Assembly: GCF_000717915.1 (NCBI RefSeq)
Contig: NZ_JOCX01000042.1
Span: 1-63,112 of the forward strand
Source: Streptomyces sp. NRRL S-244
GTDB taxonomy: Bacteria > Actinomycetota > Actinomycetes > Streptomycetales > Streptomycetaceae
DNA length: 63,112 nucleotides
Reading direction: 5' to 3'
The notes under the pieces are model-generated. The model made no database searches. It was not told the DNA's origin and worked only from the letters and a program-made list of their open reading frames with translations. The stretch's first letter is position 1. Every line of letters starts with the position of its first letter. Shown one piece after another: positions 49,013 to 58,334 of this stretch. The position numbers and the translations under genes are program-made.

Positions 49013-50263
49013 ATGACCCAGATGACAGACGACGTCCGCCGGCTGATCAAGGCCGGAGATCTTCCAGGGGCCGTGCGCACCCTGCGGCCGCACGCCGAGA
49101 CCGCCCCCCTGGCCGACCTCGCGAAGGCGACGAGGCACCTGGCCGAAGCGGCCGGCTTCGACGACCTCGCCCGGGCGGCCAAGGCCGCCGCCCGCACGCC
49201 CCGCGACCCCCAGGCGCTCTACGACCTCGGCTACGGCTGCGTCGAGCACGGGATCGCCTTCCTCGCCGTGGCGCCGCTGCGCCAGGCGCTCGCGCTGGTG
49301 CCCGACTCCCGGCGGCTGGTGCAGGAACTGGTCTCCGCCCTGGAGGACGAGCACCGGCACGGAGAGGCCGCCGCACTGCTCGCGGGGCGGGGGGCCGCTC
49401 TGGCGCCCTGGCCCGAGCGGTACCTGCTCGTCCACAACGCCCTCTTCGCCGGCGACCTCGACACCGCCCGCCGGACGGCCGCCGCCCTGCCGGACCCCGA
49501 GGACACCCGGTGGCTCGGCGCCCGGGACCGGCAGCGGCGGATCCTGTCCCGGGCCGCGCTCGCCGAGGCCGCCGGCGCACTCGGCGAGCGGGACCTGCGC
49601 GGCTGGCACTTCGCCCTCACCGGCGGGCTGTTGGCCACCCTCTCCCCGTACGGCTTCGACGCGGGCATGACCGGCCGCTACGCCTACCTCGGCGACCAGC
49701 ACGGGCTGTGCCGCCGCGGCCTGGACCGGCTCGGCCTGGTCCTGGACGCCGCCGGCCGCCGCCCCGGCACCGTCTCCCTGCTGCCCGGCCGGCCCTGTCA
49801 GGCACTCGGGCTGGCGGCCGCCGAGCTGCTCGGGCTGCCCGCCGTACCGTACGACCCGGCGCGCACGGACACCGTCGTGGTGGCGTACGACCTGAACGCC
49901 CACGACACCGAGCTCCTGTCCGCCCTGCACGGGCGCACAGACGGCCAGGTCCTGTACGAGCACGCCACCTGCTGGACCGACCCGCCGGCCGTGACCGCCG
50001 ACGTCAGCGGCCTGCTGGCCCAGCACACCGTCGCACCGTGGGCGGAGCAGGGTCAGTGGCCCGCCGACCCCCGGCCCGCCGAGGAGATCGCCCGCGACAT
50101 CGTCACCGCCGACCCGGCCCCGGACGAGGGCGACGGGCAGACCCCCGCCGACCCGGACGAGGGGCTGCGGACCTTCACCGCGGCCGTGGCCGCCGGATGG
50201 CTCCGAGGCCCGCGCGACCGCGTCCGCTCGCCCGGTCCGGTGCGCAGCTCCCGGTTCGGGTAG
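49013..50263 (+). CDS. TPR-like repeat protein, unknown function
   Basis: 416 aa, cytoplasmic and Ala/Leu-rich. The N-terminal 180 residues are helical repeats of tetratricopeptide character (ALYDLGYGCVEHGIAFLAVA, LVPDSRRLVQELVSALEDEH). The C-terminal half is less repetitive (TVVVAYDLNAHDTELLSALH) with an acidic tail. ATG 49013. A scaffold role is possible. It lies upstream of the Fpg/Nei gene with a 32-base gap. No enzymatic motif seen. Confidence 0.75.
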   Translation: MTQMTDDVRRLIKAGDLPGAVRTLRPHAETAPLADLAKATRHLAEAAGFDDLARAAKAAARTPRDPQALYDLGYGCVEHGIAFLAVAPLRQALALVPDSRRLVQELVSALEDEHRHGEAAALLAGRGAALAPWPERYLLVHNALFAGDLDTARRTAAALPDPEDTRWLGARDRQRRILSRAALAEAAGALGERDLRGWHFALTGGLLATLSPYGFDAGMTGRYAYLGDQHGLCRRGLDRLGLVLDAAGRRPGTVSLLPGRPCQALGLAAAELLGLPAVPYDPARTDTVVVAYDLNAHDTELLSALHGRTDGQVLYEHATCWTDPPAVTADVSGLLAQHTVAPWAEQGQWPADPRPAEEIARDIVTADPAPDEGDGQTPADPDEGLRTFTAAVAAGWLRGPRDRVRSPGPVRSSRFG

Positions 50264-50295
50264 CCGGGGCGGGGACCCCGCGGGAAGGTGGGGGT

Positions 50296-51156
50296 ATGCC
50301 CGAGCTGCCCGAGGTCGAGGCCCTGCGGGAGTTCCTCGACGAGCACCTCTCCGGGCGGGTGGTGGAGCGCGTCCTCCCGCTCGCCGTCAGCGTGCTCAAG
50401 ACGTACGACCCGCCGCTCGGCGCCCTCGAAGGGCAGCCGGCCGGGGCCACCGCCCGCCACGGGAAGTTCCTGGCGATCCGGATCGGCGAGCTCCACCTCG
50501 TCACCCACCTGGCCCGGGCCGGCTGGCTCCGCTGGCAGGACACCCTGCCCGACCGGCCGCCGCGCCCCGGCAAGGGGCCGCTCGCCCTCCGCGTCGCCCT
50601 GGAGGGCGGCGGCGGCTTCGACCTCACCGAGGCCGGGACGCAGAAGCGCCTCGCCGTGTACGTCGTGCGCGACCCCGAGGAGGTGCCCGGCATCGCGCGC
50701 CTCGGCCCCGACCCGCTCGCCGACGGGTTCGACCGGGACGCGTTCGCCGCGCTCCTGGCGGGGGAGCGGCGCCAGATCAAGGGCGTGCTGCGCGACCAGG
50801 GCGTCATCGCCGGGATCGGGAACGCGTACAGCGACGAGATCCTGCACGCCGCGAAGGTCTCGCCCTTCAAACTGGCGGCCTCCTTCGACGAGGAGCAGGT
50901 CACCCACCTGTACGAGGCCGTCCGCCGGACCCTGCGCGAGGCCGTGGAGCGCGCGCACGGCGTGGCCGCCGGGAACCTCAAGGCCGAGAAGAAGAGCGGG
51001 CTGCGCGTGCACGGCCGGGCCGGGGAGCCCTGCCCGGTGTGCGGGGACACGGTGCGCTCGGTGTCGTTCGCCGACTCCTCGCTCCAGTACTGCCCGACCT
51101 GCCAGACCGGCGGGAAGCCGCTCGCCGACCGCAGGCTCTCCCGTCTCCTCAAATGA
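50296..51156 (+). CDS. Fpg/Nei-family DNA glycosylase
   Basis: 286-aa base-excision-repair enzyme removing oxidised bases with AP-lyase activity. It starts with MPELPEVEALREFL (after Met removal, Pro1 is the nucleophile and Glu2 catalytic), followed by HGKFLAI (catalytic-type Lys), H2TH region IKGVLRDQGVIAGIGNAYSDEILH and a C-terminal zinc finger CPVCGDTVRSVSFADSSLQY ... CPTC. Whether the preferred substrate is 8-oxoguanine (Fpg) or pyrimidine lesions (Nei) cannot be read from the sequence. Confidence 0.93.
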   Translation: MPELPEVEALREFLDEHLSGRVVERVLPLAVSVLKTYDPPLGALEGQPAGATARHGKFLAIRIGELHLVTHLARAGWLRWQDTLPDRPPRPGKGPLALRVALEGGGGFDLTEAGTQKRLAVYVVRDPEEVPGIARLGPDPLADGFDRDAFAALLAGERRQIKGVLRDQGVIAGIGNAYSDEILHAAKVSPFKLAASFDEEQVTHLYEAVRRTLREAVERAHGVAAGNLKAEKKSGLRVHGRAGEPCPVCGDTVRSVSFADSSLQYCPTCQTGGKPLADRRLSRLLK

Positions 51157-51182
51157 CGTGCGCCTGCGTAGACTCCGGCCCC

Positions 51183-51620
51183 ATGGCCGACCAGCAGCAG
51201 CCGCATGCGCGCCCGCAGCAGCCGCCGCCGCAGCCCCGGCGCGAGATCGTCACGGGTGTGCCCCGCGCCGCCCGCCGCCGCCCGCCCGCGCACACCCCGG
51301 CCCGTTCGGAGATCTCCGAACAGACCACCCTGGGCGCCACGTACGTCCGGGCCCTGATGCGCAGCCAGCTCCGGGCCGGGCTCGGCGCGCTGGGCGTCCT
51401 CGCGCTGCTCGTCGGGACGCTGCCGGTGCTGTTCACGCCGGCGCGCTCGGCGTCGGGGCCGTTGGTCTGGGTGGCGCTCGGCCTGGTGGCGTATCCGGTG
51501 ATGTGGCTGATCGCCCGCTGGTACGTCACCCGGGCCGAGCGCAACGAGGCCGATTTCACGGGCCTGGTGATGGATCCGGCCGAGGCGCCGGGCCCGTATC
51601 ACCGCCCCGGCTCCGGCTGA
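51183..51620 (+). CDS. small two-helix membrane protein
   Basis: 145 aa. A Pro/Gln/Arg-rich cytoplasmic N-terminus (about 45 residues) precedes two transmembrane helices (LGALGVLALLVGTLPVLF; LVWVALGLVAYPVMWLIARW) and a short C-tail with an NEADF element. Such proteins often precede a sodium:solute symporter gene in Streptomyces, but none is here. It starts 26 bases after the glycosylase. Function unknown. Confidence 0.75.
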   Translation: MADQQQPHARPQQPPPQPRREIVTGVPRAARRRPPAHTPARSEISEQTTLGATYVRALMRSQLRAGLGALGVLALLVGTLPVLFTPARSASGPLVWVALGLVAYPVMWLIARWYVTRAERNEADFTGLVMDPAEAPGPYHRPGSG

Positions 51621-51673
51621 CCGCGGCCCCGGCGGTCCCGGCGGTCCCGGAGCGCGCGCCACGACGGGCGCCC

Positions 51674-52189
51674 TCAGAACAGGTGCATCGCCAAGTGGCC
51701 CAGCGGCAGGCCGAGCTGCCACGCCGGGGTCCACACCCGCGCGTTCTCGTCCAGCCCCGGCGGGGTGTCGGCGTGGCCGTGCCGGCCCGGGTCGAGGTTG
51801 GTGGCGAACAGTTCGGTGCGGTCCAGCCAGCGCCAGGCCGCCCGGGCCAGCTCCAGGTCCGGGTCCTCGCCGCGGCCGCGCTCCCTGGCGTCCTCGCCCA
51901 GCGCGAGGAACCGGGTGTCCACCCAGTCGCGCCAGGGATGCCCGTACGCCGTCAGCGACAGCCACTCGTCGAGCTGCGAGACCACCCGGATCCCGGAGAG
52001 CTCCCCGGCCGCGTCGGAGAGGTAGATCGTCAGCGCGAGCGTGTCCCGCCCGGCGCGGAACTCCAGGGTACTGACCGGGATCAGCCGGCCCGTGCGCAGC
52101 AGTTCGTCGGCGATGTACTCCGCGTAGAGCCATGCCATGGGCACCGCGAGCCCGCCGTCACTGGTGCCGTTCGTACCCTCGGGCTGCAC
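51674..52189 (-). CDS. conserved-looking hypothetical protein
   Basis: 171 aa, soluble, GTG start with GGAGAAGGTGG upstream. It contains WLYAEYIADELLRTGRLIPV, LALTIYLSDAAGEL and VWTPAWQLGLPLGHLAMHLF. No motif recognised. It is convergent with the membrane protein and lies downstream of the ECF sigma gene on the same strand (150-base gap), so co-transcription is possible. Confidence 0.7.
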   Translation of the reverse strand: MQPEGTNGTSDGGLAVPMAWLYAEYIADELLRTGRLIPVSTLEFRAGRDTLALTIYLSDAAGELSGIRVVSQLDEWLSLTAYGHPWRDWVDTRFLALGEDARERGRGEDPDLELARAAWRWLDRTELFATNLDPGRHGHADTPPGLDENARVWTPAWQLGLPLGHLAMHLF

Positions 52190-52339
52190 CGTTCCACCTT
52201 CTCCCGCGCGTCGAGCTTCCCGTCGTCAGCCATGAGCCTTCACCGAGCGACTTGCGGAACGGGGCATGTTTACCCAACTTGAACGCTCTGAGGCCGATTT
52301 CGATGCGTTTTGTGTCCGATCCACGTGCATTCGGTTCGT

Positions 52340-52879
52340 TCAGGCGCCGAGGCCGTACCCGTATCCCTGGAGGCCCTTCTTGAGCGCGCGCAGGGCGTAG
52401 TACGTACGGGACTTGACCGTTCCGGCCGGAATCCCGAGCTCCGCCGCCGCCTCGGCCACCGAGCGGTCCTGGAAGTAGACCTGCACCAGCACGTCGCGGT
52501 GTTCCGGCCCGAGCGAGCCCACGGCCCGCCTCACGTCGATCGCCGTGACCGAGCCGGCCACCGCGTCCTCGGGCGCGGGCGCCTGCTCCAGCCCCTCCGG
52601 GTCCACCTCCTGCGGGCGGGACAGCCGTGCCCGCCGGGCGTCGATCGCCAGCCGCCGCGCCACCGTGAACAGCCAGGGCCGCATGGAGTCGTGAGCGCTC
52701 TCCAGCACCTCGGGGTGCTGCCAGGCACGGACCAGCGTCTCCTGTACGAGGTCCTCGGCGCGCTGGGAGTCCCCGCCCGTGAGCCCGAGCAGGAAGCCGA
52801 ACAGGGCCCGCCCGTGGTCGCGCTGGAGTTCGGCCAGCGCCTCGGGATCCGTGCGCAGGAGGGTGGGGGAGAGGGGCAC
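52340..52879 (-). CDS. ECF-type RNA polymerase sigma factor
   Basis: 179-aa extracytoplasmic-function sigma factor. Region 2 shows LFGFLLGLTGGDSQRAEDLV, QETLVRAW and MRPWLFTVARRLAIDARRAR; region 4 shows LGPEHRDVLVQVYFQDRSVA and ELGIPAGTVKSRTYYALRAL. GTG 52879 has a perfect AAGGAGG five bases upstream. No anti-sigma factor or ZAS-domain gene is next to it, so its control is not evident from the context. Confidence 0.93.
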   Translation of the reverse strand: MPLSPTLLRTDPEALAELQRDHGRALFGFLLGLTGGDSQRAEDLVQETLVRAWQHPEVLESAHDSMRPWLFTVARRLAIDARRARLSRPQEVDPEGLEQAPAPEDAVAGSVTAIDVRRAVGSLGPEHRDVLVQVYFQDRSVAEAAAELGIPAGTVKSRTYYALRALKKGLQGYGYGLGA

Positions 52880-53154
52880 GAGTGCCTCCTTCCTGGGTCC
52901 GTTCGGCTCCGACGCACCCACCCTCACCTGCACGGAGCGCCCCGGGAACCGTCCTGTCCCGCCGTTGCGCCCAAGCGCCCAGGTCATCCGGTGGGCGGCC
53001 GCGCCCGGCGGTGAACGGTCGAACGGCGCGGCGAACGGCCACCCGGGTGAGGGCGGGTGCCGTGCGGGCCCTTTGGATCCGCCTCCCGACTGGTGACGTC
53101 TATCCCCATGGATTACAGATGGTCAGATAGTCCTACTAATGAGAGCTGGCTCAG

Positions 53155-54369
53155 ATGACCAAGCACACCCGGCAGGCCCTCGCGCTCCTGTCGGCTGTCC
53201 TGCTGGCCGCGGCCGCCGCAGCCTGTTCCTCCGGCAAGGAGCCCGCGCCGGCCCGCCTCGGCAACTCCCGCGCCCCGGCGCCCTCCGCCGGCTCCGGGGC
53301 GAACTCGGCCCCGGCCGAAGGCGCCGCGAAGGGATTCACCCTGGTCGCGACCGGCGACGTGCTGCCGCACGATTCGGTCATCAAACGGGCGGCGGCGGAC
53401 GCGGACGGCGACGGCCACGACTTCCGGCCGATGTTCTCCCTGGTCAAGCCGGTGGTCTCGGCAGCCGACCTGGCCCTTTGCCACATGGAGACCGTGTACG
53501 GGGAGGACGGCGGCCCGTTCACCGGCTACCCGGCCTTCCAGTCCCCGCCGGAAGTGGCCGACGGACTGGCGGACGCCGGGTACGACGGCTGCTCCACGGC
53601 CTCGAACCACACCCTGGACGCCGGGGCCGAGGGCCTGAAGCGCACCCTCGACAAGTTCGACAAGGCCGGGCTGAAGCACGCCGGTTCGGCCCGCACGGCG
53701 GCCGAGGCGGCCACGCCCACCCTGTACACGGCGGGCTCCGCGAAGGTCGCGCACCTCGCGTACACGTACGACACGAACGGCTACCCGATGCCGGAGGGCC
53801 GGCCGTGGGCCGTCAACCTGATGGAGAAGGACAAGATCATCGCGGATGCGCGGGCCGCCCGGAAGGCGGGCGCGGACGTGGTCCTGGTCAGCGTGCACTG
53901 GGGCACCGAATGGCAGACCGAGCCGGACGAGAAGCAGCTCTCGCTCGGCAAGGAGCTGACGGCCTCGCAGAGCGGCGGGCGCCCCGACATCGACATGATC
54001 CTGGGCACGCACGCACACATCCCGCAGGCCTACGAGAAGGTCAACGGGACGTGGATCATCTACGGCATGGGCGACCAGGTCGCCGGTGAGATGTTCAACT
54101 ACTCCGGCGCGCGGGACATGCGCGGCAACTACGGCTCCATCGGCCGCTTCACCTTCGCCCCTCCGGCCGCCGCGGGCGGGCGCTGGCAGGTCACCAAGGC
54201 CGAGTTCATCCCGCAGATGATGGACCTGTCCGCCGGGAAGGTCGTCAACCTGCCCGCCGCCCTCGCGCAGGACCCCGGCGACGACGCGTACGAGAACGCG
54301 CAGGACGCCGTCAGCGAAGCCGTCCTCAGCCGCGGCGCGGCCAAGGACGGCCTGACGATGGCGAAGTAG
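53155..54369 (+). CDS. CapA-family lipoprotein
   Basis: 404-aa lipoprotein (lipobox AAAAC followed by SSG) with the calcineurin-like CapA/PGA_cap fold: TLVATGDVLPHDSVI, SNHTLDAGAEGL, VSVHWGTEWQTEP and ILGTHAHIPQAYEKV supply the metal-binding His/Asp/Asn motifs. CapA proteins are linked to poly-gamma-glutamate or other envelope polymer handling; no other cap genes are present, so the real substrate is unknown. The ATG at 53155 has a weak GAGAG site. The 275-base upstream spacer holds no gene. Confidence 0.88.
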   Translation: MTKHTRQALALLSAVLLAAAAAACSSGKEPAPARLGNSRAPAPSAGSGANSAPAEGAAKGFTLVATGDVLPHDSVIKRAAADADGDGHDFRPMFSLVKPVVSAADLALCHMETVYGEDGGPFTGYPAFQSPPEVADGLADAGYDGCSTASNHTLDAGAEGLKRTLDKFDKAGLKHAGSARTAAEAATPTLYTAGSAKVAHLAYTYDTNGYPMPEGRPWAVNLMEKDKIIADARAARKAGADVVLVSVHWGTEWQTEPDEKQLSLGKELTASQSGGRPDIDMILGTHAHIPQAYEKVNGTWIIYGMGDQVAGEMFNYSGARDMRGNYGSIGRFTFAPPAAAGGRWQVTKAEFIPQMMDLSAGKVVNLPAALAQDPGDDAYENAQDAVSEAVLSRGAAKDGLTMAK

Positions 54370-54394
54370 CCGCGCCCCCGCCGGGGCATGCCGG

Positions 54395-54856
54395 TTACGG
54401 AACCACCGTGACCGGCCAGCGGCCCGCCTTGACCAGGCGGACCGCCACCGAGCCGATGATCCGGTGCCCGGCCTGCTCCGAGGCGCCGACCACCACCGCG
54501 TCCGCCTTGAGCTCGTCCGCCGCGCTCACCAGGCCCGCGTACGGATCGCCGCGGAAGGTGTGGAACTGCCAGCGCACCTCGTAGATGCCCTTGAGCCGCT
54601 CCGCCGCGTCCCGGATCTCGGCCACCAGCCCCTCCGCGATCTCCCCGGTGGTGTCGGCCACCGGTGCGCCCAGCGAGGCCCCGGCCGGCATCACCGGCTG
54701 GACGTACACCAGCGCCAGCAGCGCGTGCTGCCGCCGGGCCAGCCCCGCCGCGTACGCCGCCGCCCGCAGGGAGGAGTCCGACCCGTCCACCCCGGCGAGG
54801 ATCACCTTCGGACCGTCCGTACCGCGTTCGAATCCCGTGTTCACGTGCTCAGTCAC
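54395..54856 (-). CDS. universal stress protein (UspA family)
   Basis: 153-aa single-domain USP: VILAGVDGSDSSLRAAAYAA (strand 1 and Asp for nucleotide), VVVGASEQAGHRIIGSVAVR (Gx2Gx9G(S/T)-type ATP motif) and a VTVVP C-terminus. It probably binds ATP. GTG 54856 or GTG 54844 could be the start; GGGAGG lies directly before the first. Divergent from lysX with only 60 bases between starts, so they share a promoter region. Confidence 0.9.
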   Translation of the reverse strand: MTEHVNTGFERGTDGPKVILAGVDGSDSSLRAAAYAAGLARRQHALLALVYVQPVMPAGASLGAPVADTTGEIAEGLVAEIRDAAERLKGIYEVRWQFHTFRGDPYAGLVSAADELKADAVVVGASEQAGHRIIGSVAVRLVKAGRWPVTVVP

Positions 54857-54916
54857 CCTCCCGAGGTTAAGCGCTTCGCCGCGCGCCGCAGCGCGGGCCT
54901 CCCTACAGTGCGAATC

Positions 54917-57900
54917 ATGAGTGCCACCGTGGAGGAGACCCGGGGCACCCGGAACCGCTTCCTCAACCGGGTGCCCGACGCGTTCGCCGCGTTCTTCGGA
55001 ACGCTCGGACTCCTGTGCGCCGTACTGGCGCTCTCCCCGACGCTGCGCCACCTGCTGCGGCACATCGTGCGCTTCCTCGACGAGATCGTGGTGCCGGTCA
55101 GCGCCAACCTGGCCTACGCCGTCTTCCTCTTCCTGCTCGCCGCCGCCCTCGGCACCCGCAAGAAGGTCGCGTGGTGGATCGTCGTCACCTATCTGGCCCT
55201 GCTCCTGCTGGTCGACGTCCTGATCATCGCGGACGAGTACTACTGGATCGGCGGCCCCTCGATGGCCATCGCCGTCGCGGCCCTCGTGGTCCTGATCGCC
55301 GCCCGCAAGGAGTTCTACGCCGCCTCCCGGCCCGGCGCCTTCTGGCGCGCGATGCTCGTCCTGGGCCTCGGCCTGCTCGTCGCCGTCCTCGCCGGGTGGG
55401 GGCTGGTCGCGCTGTTCCCCGGCACCCTGCCCAAGGGGCAGTGGCTGGACTGGGCCGCCCGGCAGGTCTTCGGCGGCCTCGTCTCGCCCCGCCAGTTCGA
55501 CGGCCACCCGCCCCGCCCGCTGTACTTCTTCCTCGGCCTCTTCGGCGCCCTCGCCCTGCTGAACGCCGCCTCGACCCTGTTCCGCTCCCAGCGGCTGACC
55601 GCCGCCCTGCACGGGGACGAGGAGCCCCGCATCCGGGCGCTGCTCGGCGCCTACGGCCGCAGCGACTCCCTCGGCTACTTCGCCACCCGCCGCGACAAGG
55701 CCGTCGTGTTCGCCCCCAACGGCAGGGCCGGTGTCACCTACCGCGTCGAGGCCGGCGTCTGCCTCGCCAGCGGCGACCCGGTCGGCGACCCCGCCGCCTG
55801 GTCCGCCGCCGTGGACGCCTGGCTCACCGTCGCCCGCCGCCACGGCTGGCAGCCCGCCGTCATGGGCGCCTCCGAGGAGGGGGCGACCGCGTACGCCCGC
55901 TCCGGGCTCAGCGCCCTCCAGCTCGGCGACGAGGCGATCCTGCACGTCGCCCACTTCGACCTCGACGGCCGCGACATGCGCGTCACCCGCCAGGCCGTCA
56001 ACCGCGTCAAGCGCACCGGGGCCACCACCCTCATCCGCCGCCACTGCGCCCTCAGCGACGAGGAGATGCAGCGGATCATCGAGCGCGCCGACACCTGGCG
56101 CGACACGGAGACCGAGCGCGGGTTCTCCATGGCCCTGGACCGGCTCGGCGACCCCGCCGACGGGGACTGCCTGCTCGTCGAGGCCTTCGACGCGCAGGGC
56201 GAGCTGATCGCCCTGCTGTCCTTCGTCCCGTGGGGCAAGGACGGCATCTCCCTGGACCTGATGCGACGCGACCGCACCGCCCCCAACGGCGTCATGGAGT
56301 TCATGGTCGCCGAGCTGTGCGCCGCCGCGCCGGGCCTGGGCGTGCGCCGGATCTCCCTGAACTTCGCCGTCTTCCGCTCCGCCTTCGAGGAGGGCGGCCG
56401 GATCGGCGCCGGGCCGGTGCTCAAACTGTGGCGCAGGCTGCTGCTGTTCTTCTCCCGCTGGTGGCAGCTGGAGGCCCTGTACCGCTCGAACGTCAAGTAC
56501 GGGCCCGAGTGGTACCCGCGGTTCCTCTGCTACCAGGACGCCGGCTCGCTCGCCCGGGTCAGCCTCGCCTCCGGCATCGCCGAGGGCTTCGTCTCCGTAC
56601 CCAGCCTGCGCAAACTGTGGGGCAACGGGCACGCCAAGGGGCTCACCGCGCCCGCCAGCACCGAGGGGCTGCCGTCCATCGACTCCCTCGCCCTCGACCT
56701 CGTGGACGTGGAGTCGGAAACGGCGGCGCGGGCCGAGCGGCTGCCCGAACAGGTCCGCGTCCGCCACGACAAGATGGAGCGGATCCGGGCGGCCGGCACC
56801 GACCCGTACCCCGTCGGCATCCGGCAGCGCACCCACACCGTGGCCGAGCTGAGGGCCGCCCTCCCCGGGCACGCGCCGGGCCCCGGCCCCGGGCACGCGC
56901 CGGGCCCCGGGCACGCGCCCGGCGCCCGCTCCGGGGAACAGGCCACGCTCGCCGGCCGGGTGATGCTCGTACGCGACCTCGGCGGCGTGGTCTTCGCCGT
57001 CCTGCGCGACTGGTCCGGGGACATACAGCTGATGCTCACCCGCGACGAGAGCGGCGCGGGCGTACTGGACTCCTTCACCTCCCAGGTCGACTTCGGCGAC
57101 CACGTGGTCGCGAGCGGCGAGATCGGCGCCAGCCGCAGCGGCGAGCCCTCCCTCGTGGTCTCCTCCTGGCAGCTCACCGGCAAATGCCTGCGCCCGCTGC
57201 CGGACAAACGCAAGGGTCTCGCCGACCCCGAGGCGCGCGTGCGGCGCCGCTACCTCGACCTGGTCGCGAGCCCCGAGGCGCGGGACGTCGTACGGGCCCG
57301 CTCCGCGGCCGTCCAGGCACTGCGCCAGGGGCTGCTGGACCGCGGCTACCTGGAGGTCGAGACCCCGATGCTCCAGCAGATCCACGGCGGGGCCAACGCC
57401 CGCCCCTTCCGGACCCACATCAACGCCTACGACCTCGACCTGTACCTGCGCATCGCGCCCGAGCTGTACCTGAAGCGGCTGTGCGTCGGCGGCCTGGAGA
57501 AGGTCTTCGAGATGGGCCGCACCTTCCGCAACGAGGGCGTCTCCTACAAGCACAATCCCGAGTTCACGATGTTGGAGGCCTACCAGGCCTTCGCCGACTA
57601 CGACGTGATGCTGAACCTCACGCGCGAGCTGATCCAGGGCGCCGCGACCGCCGCCTTCGGCTCGCCGGTCGCCCACAAGGCGGGCCCGGACGGCAAGCTC
57701 GTCGTCCACGACATCTCCGGGGTCTGGCCGGTCAAGACGATGTACGGGGCGATCAGCGAGGCGCTCGGGGAGGAGGTCGACGCCGACACCGAGGAGCACG
57801 TGCTGCGGCGGCTCTGCGACCGGGCGGCCGTCCCGCACACGCCCGAGAACACCCGCGGCGACGTGGTGCTGGAGATGTACGAGCGGCTGGTGGAGGAGAA

Positions 57901-58264
57901 GACCAAGCTGCCCACCTTCTACAAGGACTTCCCCACCGACGTCTCCCCGCTGACCCGGCAGCACCGGGGGGACCCGCGGCTCGCCGAGCGCTGGGACCTC
58001 GTCGCCTTCGGGACTGAACTGGGCACCGCCTACTCGGAGCTGACGGACCCGGTGGAGCAGCGGCGCCGGCTCACCGCCCAGTCGCTGCTCGCCGCGGGCG
58101 GCGACCCGGAGGCGATGGAGCTCGACAACGACTTCCTGGACGCGCTGGAGTACGCGATGCCGCCGACGGGCGGCCTGGGCATCGGCGTCGACCGGCTGGT
58201 CATGTTCCTCACGGGCCTCACGATCCGCGAGACGCTGCCGTTCCCGCTGGTGCGGCGCGGCTGA
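54917..58264 (+). CDS. lysX: bifunctional lysylphosphatidylglycerol synthetase / lysyl-tRNA synthetase
   Basis: 1,115-aa fusion as in mycobacterial LysX. The N-terminal part has about seven membrane helices (residues 20-230) and a DUF2156 transferase domain (about 250-560: VTYRVEAGVCLASGDPVGD, ISLNFAVFRSAF) that adds lysine to phosphatidylglycerol, giving resistance to cationic peptides. The C-terminal part is a class II lysyl-tRNA synthetase: an OB fold after QVRVRHDKMERIRAAG, then VRRRYLDLVASPEARDVV, FEMGRTFRNEG (motif 2) and GGLGIGVDRLVMFLTG (motif 3). The two are joined by a HAPGPG-repeat linker (about 56870-56930). ATG 54917. Confidence 0.93.
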   Translation: MSATVEETRGTRNRFLNRVPDAFAAFFGTLGLLCAVLALSPTLRHLLRHIVRFLDEIVVPVSANLAYAVFLFLLAAALGTRKKVAWWIVVTYLALLLLVDVLIIADEYYWIGGPSMAIAVAALVVLIAARKEFYAASRPGAFWRAMLVLGLGLLVAVLAGWGLVALFPGTLPKGQWLDWAARQVFGGLVSPRQFDGHPPRPLYFFLGLFGALALLNAASTLFRSQRLTAALHGDEEPRIRALLGAYGRSDSLGYFATRRDKAVVFAPNGRAGVTYRVEAGVCLASGDPVGDPAAWSAAVDAWLTVARRHGWQPAVMGASEEGATAYARSGLSALQLGDEAILHVAHFDLDGRDMRVTRQAVNRVKRTGATTLIRRHCALSDEEMQRIIERADTWRDTETERGFSMALDRLGDPADGDCLLVEAFDAQGELIALLSFVPWGKDGISLDLMRRDRTAPNGVMEFMVAELCAAAPGLGVRRISLNFAVFRSAFEEGGRIGAGPVLKLWRRLLLFFSRWWQLEALYRSNVKYGPEWYPRFLCYQDAGSLARVSLASGIAEGFVSVPSLRKLWGNGHAKGLTAPASTEGLPSIDSLALDLVDVESETAARAERLPEQVRVRHDKMERIRAAGTDPYPVGIRQRTHTVAELRAALPGHAPGPGPGHAPGPGHAPGARSGEQATLAGRVMLVRDLGGVVFAVLRDWSGDIQLMLTRDESGAGVLDSFTSQVDFGDHVVASGEIGASRSGEPSLVVSSWQLTGKCLRPLPDKRKGLADPEARVRRRYLDLVASPEARDVVRARSAAVQALRQGLLDRGYLEVETPMLQQIHGGANARPFRTHINAYDLDLYLRIAPELYLKRLCVGGLEKVFEMGRTFRNEGVSYKHNPEFTMLEAYQAFADYDVMLNLTRELIQGAATAAFGSPVAHKAGPDGKLVVHDISGVWPVKTMYGAISEALGEEVDADTEEHVLRRLCDRAAVPHTPENTRGDVVLEMYERLVEEKTKLPTFYKDFPTDVSPLTRQHRGDPRLAERWDLVAFGTELGTAYSELTDPVEQRRRLTAQSLLAAGGDPEAMELDNDFLDALEYAMPPTGGLGIGVDRLVMFLTGLTIRETLPFPLVRRG

Positions 58265-58298
58265 TCGGGTGAGGGGCAGCGCGCGCGTTCGCGCCTCT

Positions 58299-58318
58299 CG
58301 ACATCTGCGGGGATGTCG
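58299..58318. promoter_or_regulatory. inverted repeat upstream of deacetylase gene
   Basis: CGACATC-TGCGGG-GATGTCG is a 7-bp-arm inverted repeat 16 bases before the start of the polysaccharide deacetylase and next to an AT-rich stretch (GATACGTAGTAATAATG). It could be an operator, or a weak terminator after lysX. Confidence 0.4.
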
Positions 58319-58334
58319 TTGATACGTAGTAATA

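Noticed and set aside
46085..50026. A 1,313-codon minus-strand frame
   Set aside because: Antisense to the SpoIIE and TPR-like genes, which have clear domains; composition is typical of a shadow frame.
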